A DNA stretch of 64,000 bases from Streptomyces lydicus (GTDB taxonomy: Bacteria > Actinomycetota > Actinomycetes > Streptomycetales > Streptomycetaceae), in NCBI RefSeq assembly GCF_000717345.1, contig NZ_JNZA01000013.1, positions 139,013-203,012 on the forward strand. The letters are read 5' to 3'. A program made the translations under genes and the position numbers. Below are positions 57,088-64,000 of the stretch, piece by piece. A model generated the notes under the pieces. The model did not search any database. It was not told where the DNA came from and worked only from the letters and a program-made list of their open reading frames with translations. Within the stretch, counting starts at the first letter, position 1. Each line of letters starts with the position of its first letter.

Positions 57088-57705
57088 TCAACGTGTCGTT
57101 CGGTGTCCGGAGTCTGCGGGGCCGGGTGACGGGGCGGCCTGCGCGGGCCAGTTCCGCAGCAGTGCGTCGAGGCCGTCCAGGATCCGTTCCCAGGTCTCCT
57201 GCGAGTCGGGGGCACTGTGGCTGAACCCCCCTCCCAGCTCCAGGCTGACGTAGCCGTGGAAGACGCTGCCCAGCAGCCGGACCGCATGCGTCTGGTCCGG
57301 CTCCGACAGCTCGTAGCCGCGCAGGATCGCCCGCGTCATCTGTGCGTGCCTGCCGCCGGCGCTGGCGGCGGCCTCTGCCGGGGTGAGCCGCAGCTGGGCC
57401 GCGGCGTAGCGGCCGGGGTGCTCGCGGGCGTAGTCGCGGTAGACGTTCGCCAAGGCGGTCAGGGCGTCCTTGCCGGCCCGGCCGGCCAGCGCGGCGGCGC
57501 CCCGGTCGGCGAGCTCCTCCAGGGCCAGCAGCGCGATCTTGGTCTTGAGGTCCTGGGAGTTCTTCACGTGCGAGTACAGACTCGCGACCTTGACCTCGAA
57601 CCGCCTGGCGAGCGCCGAGACGGTCACCTGGTCGAAGCCGACCTCATCGGCCAGTTCCGCTCCCGCCCGGACCAGACGCTCCGTGGTCAGCCCCACGCGC
57701 ACCAT
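57088..57705 (-). CDS. TetR-family regulator with WHG-type C-terminal domain
   Basis: A 205-residue regulator. The N-terminal HTH is clear: LVRAGAELADEVGFDQVTVS, then ALARRFEVKVASLYSHVKNS. The C-terminal part contains LLGSVFHGYVSLELGGGFSH near 143-162, the pattern of the WHG ligand-binding domain. It lies upstream of, and in operon with, the SGNH hydrolase, with a palindrome 36 bp before its start, so autoregulation with the hydrolase is likely. Ligand unknown. Confidence 0.9.
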   Translation of the reverse strand: MVRVGLTTERLVRAGAELADEVGFDQVTVSALARRFEVKVASLYSHVKNSQDLKTKIALLALEELADRGAAALAGRAGKDALTALANVYRDYAREHPGRYAAAQLRLTPAEAAASAGGRHAQMTRAILRGYELSEPDQTHAVRLLGSVFHGYVSLELGGGFSHSAPDSQETWERILDGLDALLRNWPAQAAPSPGPADSGHRTTR

Positions 57706-57740
57706 AACCTTCCTCCCATTCTCCGAAAATGATTATGCAG

Positions 57741-57761
57741 TTACCTAATAGCTTTAGGCAA
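57741..57761. promoter_or_regulatory. Candidate TetR operator upstream of the TetR/SGNH operon
   Basis: TTACCTAA (57741-57748) and TTAGGCAA (57754-57761) are arms matching at 7 of 8 positions around TAGCT, in a distinctly AT-rich stretch 36 bp before the TetR start. Confidence 0.65.
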
Positions 57762-57912
57762 GTGAGGCAGCCTTTTAGCGTGGGGCCGCGCGGCCCGGAG
57801 GCCACCGCGGGAGCCCCGGGCCCGGGCGGGTAGCGTCGGGGCGCTGCCGCACGCGCGGCGGCCTCGCACGCGCACGCCGACCCACGCGCGTTGACGTCCT
57901 ACGGGGGACACG

Positions 57913-58311
57913 ATGGAACTGGCCCAGATCCGCCTGCTCGTCACGGACTTCCGTGGCTGTTACCGCTTCTACCGGGACGTGCTCGGCCTCGCCCCGCAGT
58001 TCCCGGCCGAGGACGGCCCGTACGCCAAGTTCAGCTGCGACGAAGGGTCCGCCGGCCTCGCCCTGCAGGACCGCGGGCAGATGGCCCGCGTCCTCGGGGA
58101 GCTGGCCGCGCCGCCGGCCGGCTACCGCTCCCTCGTCGTCCTGCGGGTCGACGACCTCGACGGCTACTGCGCGCGGCTCACCGCACGGGGCGCCGTCCTC
58201 GCCCACGGCCCGGCCCCGATGACCGACCGGATGCGGGTCGCCCACCTCCAGGACCCGGAGGGCAACCTCGTCGAGCTCCAGGAGTGGCTGGCGCCGCGCC
58301 CGGCGCACTGA
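57913..58311 (+). CDS. VOC superfamily (glyoxalase/bleomycin-resistance fold) protein
   Basis: A 132-residue metal-dependent or ligand-binding VOC protein. The repeated beta-alpha-beta-beta-beta modules are seen as AQIRLLVTDFRGCYRFYRDV, LGLAPQFPAEDGPYAKFSCD and RSLVVLRVDDLDGYCARLTA, and then the end VAHLQDPEGNLVELQEWL with the metal-binding Glu. GGGGGA lies about 6 bp before ATG 57913, and TTGACG (57890) is a possible -35. It could be a dioxygenase, a resistance protein or a glyoxalase; the sequence does not decide. Confidence 0.87.
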   Translation: MELAQIRLLVTDFRGCYRFYRDVLGLAPQFPAEDGPYAKFSCDEGSAGLALQDRGQMARVLGELAAPPAGYRSLVVLRVDDLDGYCARLTARGAVLAHGPAPMTDRMRVAHLQDPEGNLVELQEWLAPRPAH

Positions 58312-58339
58312 GACGCCCCGTACGGCCCCGCGGCCGCCC

Positions 58340-59068
58340 TCAGCCCACGACGTCCAGCACCGGCCGCAGCCCGTCCGGGCGGAGGTCCACCGGAAGGTGG
58401 TCGACCGGCAGGAAGGCGCACCCCAGCGCGGTGGCCCCGCCATCCGCCCGGCGGTCGTCGCCGACCATCAGCACGGCGGACGGCGGGAGCCCCAACTCCC
58501 GGCAGGCGAGGGCGAAGAGCTGCGGGTCCGGCTTCTGGATCCCGTGTTCGTAGGAGAGCACACAGCTGTCCAGATGGCGGTCGAGGCCGTGGGCGCGCAG
58601 TACCGGCCGCAGATCCCAGCCGATATTGCTGAGCACGCCGATCCGGAGGCCGCGCCGGTGCAGTTCCGCCAGCACCTCGGCGGCGTCCGGGTACGGGTGC
58701 CATGCCTCCGCCGTCATGTGGCGGTCATAGAGGACGTCGTACAACTCCGGTTGCGGAAGGGCGACTTGGCGGGCCAGGCCGGTGTACACCGCGCGGTGGT
58801 GACGGGCGTCGCGGTCGCGGATCTCCCACAGCGCGGCCAGCTCGGCGGGCAGCCGTGCGGGGGAGGTACCGCCGGGGAGGGCACCCGCCCGGTCCAGCTC
58901 GGCCGCCCGCACGGCGATCTCGGCCTCGTCCATCTCCGTACCGGTCGCGGTCAGCGCCGCACGCAGCCAGGACTCCGGGGACTCGATGCGCAGCAGGGTC
59001 CCGGAGAAGTCGAAGAGCACACCCTTGATCGTGGTCATACGGCTGGTCGTCGTCATACCGTCCATCAT
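58340..59068 (-). CDS. HAD-superfamily hydrolase
   Basis: A 242-residue phosphatase-like protein. HAD motif I is VLFDFSGTLL (near 18-27), but the second Asp of DxDxT is Ser (D-F-S-G-T), which may reduce phosphatase activity. Motif II is IGVLSNIGW near 148, motif III the Lys in GIQKPDPQLF near 180, and motif IV VLMVGDDRRADGGAT near 203. ATG 59068 overlaps the PAP2 stop by ATGA; later in-frame ATGs at 59056 and 59038 are possible. It is coupled to the PAP2 gene. Confidence 0.88.
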   Translation of the reverse strand: MMDGMTTTSRMTTIKGVLFDFSGTLLRIESPESWLRAALTATGTEMDEAEIAVRAAELDRAGALPGGTSPARLPAELAALWEIRDRDARHHRAVYTGLARQVALPQPELYDVLYDRHMTAEAWHPYPDAAEVLAELHRRGLRIGVLSNIGWDLRPVLRAHGLDRHLDSCVLSYEHGIQKPDPQLFALACRELGLPPSAVLMVGDDRRADGGATALGCAFLPVDHLPVDLRPDGLRPVLDVVG

Positions 59069-59727
59069 GCGCCGTGCGCCGGAACGGTCCGCGGCGCCCA
59101 CCGGCGCGCGCAGACGGCGTATGCCCCGGCCGACCCGGCCACCACGGCACCGCCCAGCAGCCACCCGCCGAGGACGTCCGACGGCCAGTGCACCCCCAGA
59201 AACACCCGGGTGCAGCCGACGCCGACGACGGAGAGCACGACCAGCACCCGCGCCGTCCACCGCCACCCGGGCCGTGCCCCGTACAGCCGCAGCAGCCACA
59301 GCAGCAGGACGCCCGCCACCAGCGCCGACATCGCATGCCCCGACGGGAACGCCGCGTAGTGCGCCGAGTCCACCGGATCCGGCCAGACCGGGCGCGCCCG
59401 GCCGACCAGCGCCTTCACCAGCTGCTGGAGCGCCGTACCGGCCAGTGCGGTGGCCCCCACCCAGACCGCGAGCAGCGGCGCACCACGCCGTACGAGCAGC
59501 CCGATCGCGACCGCGAGCAGCGCGCGCATCGCCCAGGGATCCCACACCCAGTCGCTGAGCACCCGGCTCACCCGGGTCCAGCCCGGCGAGGCGACGGCCG
59601 TCCGGTGCAGCGCGCCGCTGACCGCCGCGTCCAGCGACAGCAACGGGCCCCAGCGCAGGACGACCAGGGCGAGCAGCATCAGGAACAGGGCCGCGCAGGG
59701 AAGGGCGCGGCGGACGCCGTGCGACAT
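59065..59727 (-). CDS. PAP2-family membrane phosphatase
   Basis: A 220-residue membrane phosphatase with about 6 hydrophobic segments. The three PAP2 signature blocks are complete: KALVGRARP (105-112), PSGH (128-131) and TRVFLGVHWPSD with Arg174, His180 and Asp184. Substrates in the family are lipid phosphates such as undecaprenyl pyrophosphate or phosphatidic acid. The downstream HAD gene overlaps by 4 bp, suggesting linked phosphatase functions. Substrate not determined. Confidence 0.92.
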   Translation of the reverse strand: MSHGVRRALPCAALFLMLLALVVLRWGPLLSLDAAVSGALHRTAVASPGWTRVSRVLSDWVWDPWAMRALLAVAIGLLVRRGAPLLAVWVGATALAGTALQQLVKALVGRARPVWPDPVDSAHYAAFPSGHAMSALVAGVLLLWLLRLYGARPGWRWTARVLVVLSVVGVGCTRVFLGVHWPSDVLGGWLLGGAVVAGSAGAYAVCARRWAPRTVPAHGA

Positions 59728-59768
59728 GGCGCGACCCTACGCCAGTGGGCCCCGCCGACGCCGGCGTG

Positions 59769-60704
59769 TTACGTCAGCGCGGTCAGGCCAGGGATGAACG
59801 TCACCAGCAGCGGTACCGCGGGGACCAGCGCCGCGATCGCGGTCATCCGCAGCCGGCGGCCGGCGGTGAAGCGCGGCGCGGGGGCCAGCAAGCGGTCCAC
59901 GCGAGCGGGGACCTCGGCGAGTTGCGGCGGGCAGGGGCCGAACACCCCGCGGTCCTCGTTGAGTTCGATCAGCGCCAGGGCTATCGCCAGCCGGCCGAAA
60001 CGGCGCGACGCCGCGTCGTCGGCGGCCAGTTCGACCAGCCGGTGCACCTGGTCGCGGAAGGCGGCGAAGACGCGGATCTGCGGATGGCCGGAGGCCAGCG
60101 CCGAGGAGCAGTAGAGCAGGAGATCGTGCCGGGCCCGCACGTGGCCCTGCTCATGGGCGATCAACGCATCGAGCTGACGATCCTTCAGCCGTCGCAACGC
60201 CGAGGTGGTGATGACCAGTTGGGCCGAGGCACGCTGCAGCCACCATGCCTCCGGGCGCTCACTCTCCAGCACCACCAGCCGCTCCCCGGCGGGCTCCTCG
60301 CCCGGCATAAGCGGGGCCCGGCGCAGCAGATCGGCCCGGCACTGCCGGCGGCGCGCCCGGGCCGCGCGTACCTCGCGGGTCAGCGCGACGGCCGTCCAGG
60401 CGCCACCGCCCGCGAGGAGGAGGGCCAGCACTCCGGCCCACGGCCCGTACGCGTTGAGCGCGTACGCCTCGACGACCACCCGGGGCGCGAAGCCGAACAC
60501 CGGGCTGCGGACGGCCTCCCAGGCGGCGGCCGCGCTCAGCGACATCGCGAGGACGCAGCACAGCAGGACACCGGCGACCACGCACTGCCACACCCACAGG
60601 GCGAGCACCGGCTCGCGGTCGGGCCAGTCCGAACGGGCCATCAGCCGTGGCGCCATCGCCGCGGCCAGCACGCCGAGAATCATCAGCGCGATCGGGACCA
60701 TCAT
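59769..60704 (-). CDS. M56-family membrane metallopeptidase
   Basis: A 311-residue integral membrane zinc protease related to BlaR1/MecR1 and HtpX-like enzymes. Three N-terminal hydrophobic segments precede the zinc motif HEQGH (184-188), with the third ligand probably in VELAADDAASRR near 226; a last TM helix ends the protein (ALVPAVPLLVTFIPGL). There is no penicillin-binding sensor domain. In many streptomycetes such proteins are next to a BlaI/MecI repressor; none is seen in the 203-bp gap upstream (60705-60907) or elsewhere nearby. Confidence 0.9.
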   Translation of the reverse strand: MMVPIALMILGVLAAAMAPRLMARSDWPDREPVLALWVWQCVVAGVLLCCVLAMSLSAAAAWEAVRSPVFGFAPRVVVEAYALNAYGPWAGVLALLLAGGGAWTAVALTREVRAARARRRQCRADLLRRAPLMPGEEPAGERLVVLESERPEAWWLQRASAQLVITTSALRRLKDRQLDALIAHEQGHVRARHDLLLYCSSALASGHPQIRVFAAFRDQVHRLVELAADDAASRRFGRLAIALALIELNEDRGVFGPCPPQLAEVPARVDRLLAPAPRFTAGRRLRMTAIAALVPAVPLLVTFIPGLTALT

Positions 60705-60907
60705 GTCGGTACCTTATGAGCGGGCGGCTACTCCTTGGTACGGGCACGCATCGGAAGTGACGCACGCCACCTCGGTGACACATGTGAACAAAGCAAGGCG
60801 CGCGATCTTGCCCGGGTGAGGCCCGGGTGGTCGGGGTGCAGGCCCGGAGGGGGTCGGGTGCAGCGGGGGACGGGCCGGTGCGGGCCTTGGAGGGCATTCG
60901 CCGCAGC

Positions 60908-61648
60908 TCACACGGCCAGCAGCATCGCCAGCATGCCGATGCCCATCGCCACCCGGCACGCGCGCAGTACGCCGGCCGGCCAGGCACCCGCGGCCGGTAC
61001 CGGCCCGCCGCGCGTCGCGGATCCGCCCGTCACCGGCCCGTGCCTCACCGGCCCGCCCGTCACCGGCCCGCCCGTCACCGGCCCCTCGGGCAGCGCCGGC
61101 TCGGCCACCGCGGAGGCCGCACCCGGCACCAGCCGGACCCCCGCGCCGATGACGTACACCGTGTAATAGGCGAGCAGCAGCCCCGTCAGCAGCGGCAACC
61201 CGCCCGGGGCGGAGTGCGCCACGGAACCCAGCGCCCCCGCCTGACCCAACTGACCCACCTGATGCGCCTGGTCGAGCTGGCTCACCTGATCCATGGGGCC
61301 GGTCCCGCCCATGTGACGCATGTGATCCATGGCCCCCGACGGTCCGACCATCACGAGCGCCATGTACACCATCGCCCCCGCCCCCACCGCGTGATGCAGA
61401 TGCCGTCGCACCAGTGCCCACAGGCCCGCGGCCCCGAAGGCCGCGGTGAACAGCCACGGCCACCACGCCGGCGGGGCCACCGCGGACGCCGGCAGCGCCA
61501 TCGCTGCCATCCCGAGCGCCATCAGCCCCTCGCCGCGGGTCTCCGCCCGCTGTCCGGACGGCGCCCTGTGCGCCAGCGCCAGGCAGTACACACCGGCGCC
61601 CGTACACAGCAGCACCAGCAGCCAGCTGACCAACGGCGGTCCGTGCAC
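60908..61648 (-). CDS. DUF5134 membrane protein with Met/His-rich insert and repeats
   Basis: A 246-residue membrane protein with about 6 hydrophobic segments, resembling the DUF5134 family. A cytoplasmic or periplasmic insert carries a Met/His-rich run (GAMDHMRHMGG), which suggests metal binding, followed by Gln/Val repeats. Near residues 190-205 there is a short tandem repeat of GPVTG, encoded by a 15-bp DNA repeat at about 61030-61090. GTG 61648 follows GGGGGAGG at 7 bp. It lies upstream of the M56 protease gene on the same strand. Function unknown. Confidence 0.8.
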   Translation of the reverse strand: MHGPPLVSWLLVLLCTGAGVYCLALAHRAPSGQRAETRGEGLMALGMAAMALPASAVAPPAWWPWLFTAAFGAAGLWALVRRHLHHAVGAGAMVYMALVMVGPSGAMDHMRHMGGTGPMDQVSQLDQAHQVGQLGQAGALGSVAHSAPGGLPLLTGLLLAYYTVYVIGAGVRLVPGAASAVAEPALPEGPVTGGPVTGGPVRHGPVTGGSATRGGPVPAAGAWPAGVLRACRVAMGIGMLAMLLAV

Positions 61649-62197
61649 GAAGCGCCTCCCCCTGGGGCCTGGTATCCGTACGCATAGGTCCCCGGTGCCC
61701 GAACACAGAGGTCCTTGGCACCCGGACGCGTCGGCCTCTTGATTCCCGGCCGGCTCCCGGCACACGGGAGCGCACGGACGCACAGCGGGAGCGCGAAGGG
61801 TGCGCCGGGCCCGCCGTGGACCTTGTCGGGGGGGCGGCCGTGCGTCCCGCCGCGGCGTGGCGGTGCGGTCCCGCCCTCCCCGGCCGCGGGGAAAAGGGAA
61901 CCGGCGCCGCCACCCCAATCGGGGCGGGACGTCTCTGTGCCGCTTCCCCTATTTCGTCGCTGCGGCAATGCCTTTGCGGGGCTGATGGGAAGGGGTCGGG
62001 CCGGGCGCGGAACCCCTCTCTGACGTAGGGGGGAGCAGGGGTCGATAGGGGTGTGGGAAGGGGGGACCCCTCGCCTAGTGTTGACGACGAGTGGTGCATG
62101 TGCGGTATGGGATTTTCGGGGGGCACCGCTCTTGACCCATCCCCTCGATATCCCTTCGTGTGCTGTGAGGGCCTGCGAAGAGCGAGGGTTGGGAATC
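61649..62197. other. Intergenic region before the PKS gene
   Basis: 549 bp between the divergent DUF5134 and PKS genes with no credible gene. It contains several GGGG-rich motifs (62000-62080). TTGACG (62081) and TTGACC (62132-62137) are candidate -35 boxes, without clear -10 partners. It probably marks the left edge of a biosynthetic cluster. Confidence 0.45.
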
Positions 62198-64000
62198 ATG
62201 TCGATTGTCCCCGGTGGCATCACCGAAAGCGGTCCGATTTCCGAGGGGGCCATCGCCGTCGTCGGATTGGCGTGCCGACTTCCCCAGGCGCCGGACCCGC
62301 AGGCTTTCTGGCAGTTGCTCAAGGAAGGCCGTAGCGCGGTCGGCGAGGTGCCCCACGACCGGTGGGACGCGGATACTTTGACGGGCCCGGCCCGGCACGG
62401 TGCTTTTCTCGACCGGGTCGACGGGTTCGACGCCGCATTCTTCGGCATCTCCCCGCGTGAAGCGGCGATGATGGACCCGCAGCAGCGACTGGTGCTCGAA
62501 CTCGCCTGGGAGGCCCTTGAGGACGCGGGAATCCTTCCGGAGAGTGTGCGCGGCACCCGTACCGGAGTGTTCTTCGGCGCGATGTGGGACGATTACGCAA
62601 CGCTGCTGCACCGGCGCGGACTTTCCGCCGTCACCCAGCATTCCGTGACCGGCCTGCACCGCAGCATCATCGCCAACCGCGTCTCCTACGCACTCGGGCT
62701 GCGCGGCCCCAGCCTTACCGTCGACACCGCCCAGTCATCCGGCCTCACCGCCGTTCACCTGGCGTGCGAAAGCCTGCGCAGCGGCGCCAGCGAGATCGCC
62801 CTCTCGGGCGGGGTGAACCTCAATATCGTTCCGGAAAGCGCTTTTGGCGCGGAGCGGTTCGGCGGCCTTTCCCCCGACGGTCGCTGCTATACGTTCGACG
62901 AGCGGGCGAACGGATATGTGCGCGGTGAGGGCGGCGGCGTCGTCCTGCTCAAGCCGCTCGCCCGTGCGCTCGCGGACGGCGACCCGGTCTATTGCGTCAT
63001 CCGCGGCAGCGCCATGAACAACGACGGCGCCACCGACGGTCTCACCGTGCCGAATCCGCAGGCCCAGCAGGACGTACTGCGGCTCGCCTATGAGGCGGCC
63101 GGCGTCGACCCGGCGCAGGTGCAGTACGTCGAACTCCACGGCACCGGTACCAAGGTCGGCGACCCCGTCGAAGCCTCCGCGCTCGGCGCGGTGCTGGGCA
63201 CCGCCGACGGCCGGGAGCGGCCCGTCGCCGTCGGCTCCGCGAAGACCAACGTCGGCCACCTGGAGGGCGCCGCCGGGATCGTCGGGCTGCTGAAGGTCGC
63301 CCTGTCGCTCCGGCACGGACAGCTCCCGGCCAGCCTCAACTACGAGCAGCCCAACCCCCGCATTGCCCTGGACGAGTGGAACCTCCGGGTCCAGCGGTCC
63401 CTGACGGACTGGCCCGCGGCCGGCGCCGGCGCGCTGCCGCTGGCCGGCGTCAGCTCGTTCGGCATGGGTGGCACCAACTGCCATGTCGTGCTGGAGGGGG
63501 CACCCGAAGGCGTACGAGCCGGCGACGACGGCGAGCCGGGCGGCCCCGCCTCCGCCGAGGCCGCCGGACCGCTGCCGTGGGTGCTGTCGGCGACGGACAC
63601 CGCCGCGTTGCGGGCCCAGGCGGAACGGCTGCGCTCGTTCGTGGCGGCCCGGCCCGAGACGCCCCCAGCCGACGTGGCGCTGACGCTGGCCACGTCCCGT
63701 ACCGCCTTCGCGCACCGGGCAGTGGTGCTCGGCCAGGACACGGACGCCCTGCTGAACAACCTCACCGCGGTGTCCAACGGCCAGGCGTCACCCGGTGTTG
63801 TTGAGGGGTGTGTGTCGGGTGGTTCTGGGCGTGTGGGGTTTTTGTTTTCTGGTCAGGGGTCGCAGCGGGTGGGGATGGGGCGTGTTCTTTATGGGGCGTT
63901 CCCGGTTTTTGCTGCGGCGGTGGATGAGGTGTGTGGGGCTTTTGACGGTGTGTTGGGTGGGTCGCTGCGTGAGGTGATGTTTGCGGAGGGGGTGGGTGCT
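62198..64000 (+). CDS. Modular type I polyketide synthase, KSQ-AT loading module (partial, 3' cut)
   Basis: The first 601 residues of a large PKS that runs off the window. The KS domain (about 17-440) begins IAVVGLACRLPQAPDPQAFW. The active-site block reads VDTAQSSGLTAVHLACESLR, with Gln179 (codon 62732-62734) where extender KS domains have Cys, while His314 (ELHGTGTKVGDP) and His354 (KTNVGHLEG) are intact. This is the KSQ pattern: decarboxylation of malonyl- or methylmalonyl-ACP to make the starter unit. An AT domain begins near residue 546 (VGFLFSGQGSQ) and is cut. Start ATG 62198, with a weak ribosome site (GGGTTGGGA). Codon usage changes sharply near 63791. Confidence 0.95.
   Translation, partial: MSIVPGGITESGPISEGAIAVVGLACRLPQAPDPQAFWQLLKEGRSAVGEVPHDRWDADTLTGPARHGAFLDRVDGFDAAFFGISPREAAMMDPQQRLVLELAWEALEDAGILPESVRGTRTGVFFGAMWDDYATLLHRRGLSAVTQHSVTGLHRSIIANRVSYALGLRGPSLTVDTAQSSGLTAVHLACESLRSGASEIALSGGVNLNIVPESAFGAERFGGLSPDGRCYTFDERANGYVRGEGGGVVLLKPLARALADGDPVYCVIRGSAMNNDGATDGLTVPNPQAQQDVLRLAYEAAGVDPAQVQYVELHGTGTKVGDPVEASALGAVLGTADGRERPVAVGSAKTNVGHLEGAAGIVGLLKVALSLRHGQLPASLNYEQPNPRIALDEWNLRVQRSLTDWPAAGAGALPLAGVSSFGMGGTNCHVVLEGAPEGVRAGDDGEPGGPASAEAAGPLPWVLSATDTAALRAQAERLRSFVAARPETPPADVALTLATSRTAFAHRAVVLGQDTDALLNNLTAVSNGQASPGVVEGCVSGGSGRVGFLFSGQGSQRVGMGRVLYGAFPVFAAAVDEVCGAFDGVLGGSLREVMFAEGVGA

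Noticed and set aside
61030..61090. CRISPR-like tandem repeats
   Set aside because: The 15-bp repeats are contiguous, without spacers, and encode GPVTG repeats within the DUF5134 protein.
62110..62130. A LuxR/LAL (PimM-like) box near TATGGGATTTTCGGGG upstream of the PKS
   Set aside because: The match to the CTVGGGAWWTCCCBAG pattern has several mismatches in the right half; not enough to call.

Overview
The window is a 64 kb piece of a very GC-rich actinobacterial chromosome, almost certainly Streptomyces. The order coaBC-metK-priA...fmt-rsmB...rpe...guaB1...ribD-ribE-ribM-ribBA-ribH-hisE-hisG is typical of the Streptomyces core. Other pointers are frequent GTG starts, near-total G/C at third codon positions, PriA with decayed helicase motifs, GuaB1, monomeric NADP isocitrate dehydrogenase and a modular type I PKS.

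Layout. 1-7.5 kb: coenzyme A and SAM synthesis, primosome, translation initiation and rRNA methylation (coaBC end, metK, priA, a small HTH gene, fmt, rsmB). 7.5-9.4 kb: an accessory cytochrome P450 and a divergent MarR regulator with a palindromic operator. 9.4-14.2 kb: rpe, a SorC-type regulator, an RNase Sa-like/barstar pair, and guaB1, whose stop codon is the insertion point of a 160-bp MITE. 14.2-24.3 kb: an amino-acid permease with an Lrp/AsnC regulator; a divergent LysR/MFS pair; a secreted protein; davA-davB (lysine 2-monooxygenase route); an LLM oxidoreductase; a DUF5995 protein. The permease and davAB promoters share three GCGCAA-type sites at the same spacings and the same distance to -35/-10 boxes, so they probably form one regulon. 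24.7-30.2 kb: an NCS2 permease, a thioesterase, an MFS/ROK divergent pair and an NmrA-like protein.

30.4-36.7 kb: an FMN riboswitch followed by the complete riboflavin operon with the transporter ribM, then hisE-hisG and a small membrane protein. 36.9-46.6 kb: tandem CNNM/CorC proteins, an orphan EccA-like AAA ATPase with a TPR region, a P-loop kinase, an exported C39-like peptidase, a second APC permease and a helical-repeat protein. 46.6-47.8 kb has no confidently assignable gene but contains a hairpin that masks a near-perfect Shine-Dalgarno sequence. 47.8-61.6 kb: exported His-rich lamin-tail protein, TetR/rhomboid-like pair, amidinotransferase, SDR, icd, SGNH hydrolase/TetR, VOC, HAD, PAP2, M56 protease and a DUF5134 membrane protein.

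From 62,198 to the window end is the start of a modular PKS. Its first KS has Gln in place of the active-site Cys (KSQ), so it is a decarboxylative loading module and this is probably the edge of a biosynthetic cluster. At about 63,791 codon usage switches abruptly from GC3-rich to T/G-rich, at the KS-AT linker, which suggests a mosaic AT domain.

All functions are read from sequence motifs and recalled family features; no database search was run. No rRNA, tRNA, CRISPR array, integrase or complete insertion sequence was seen.
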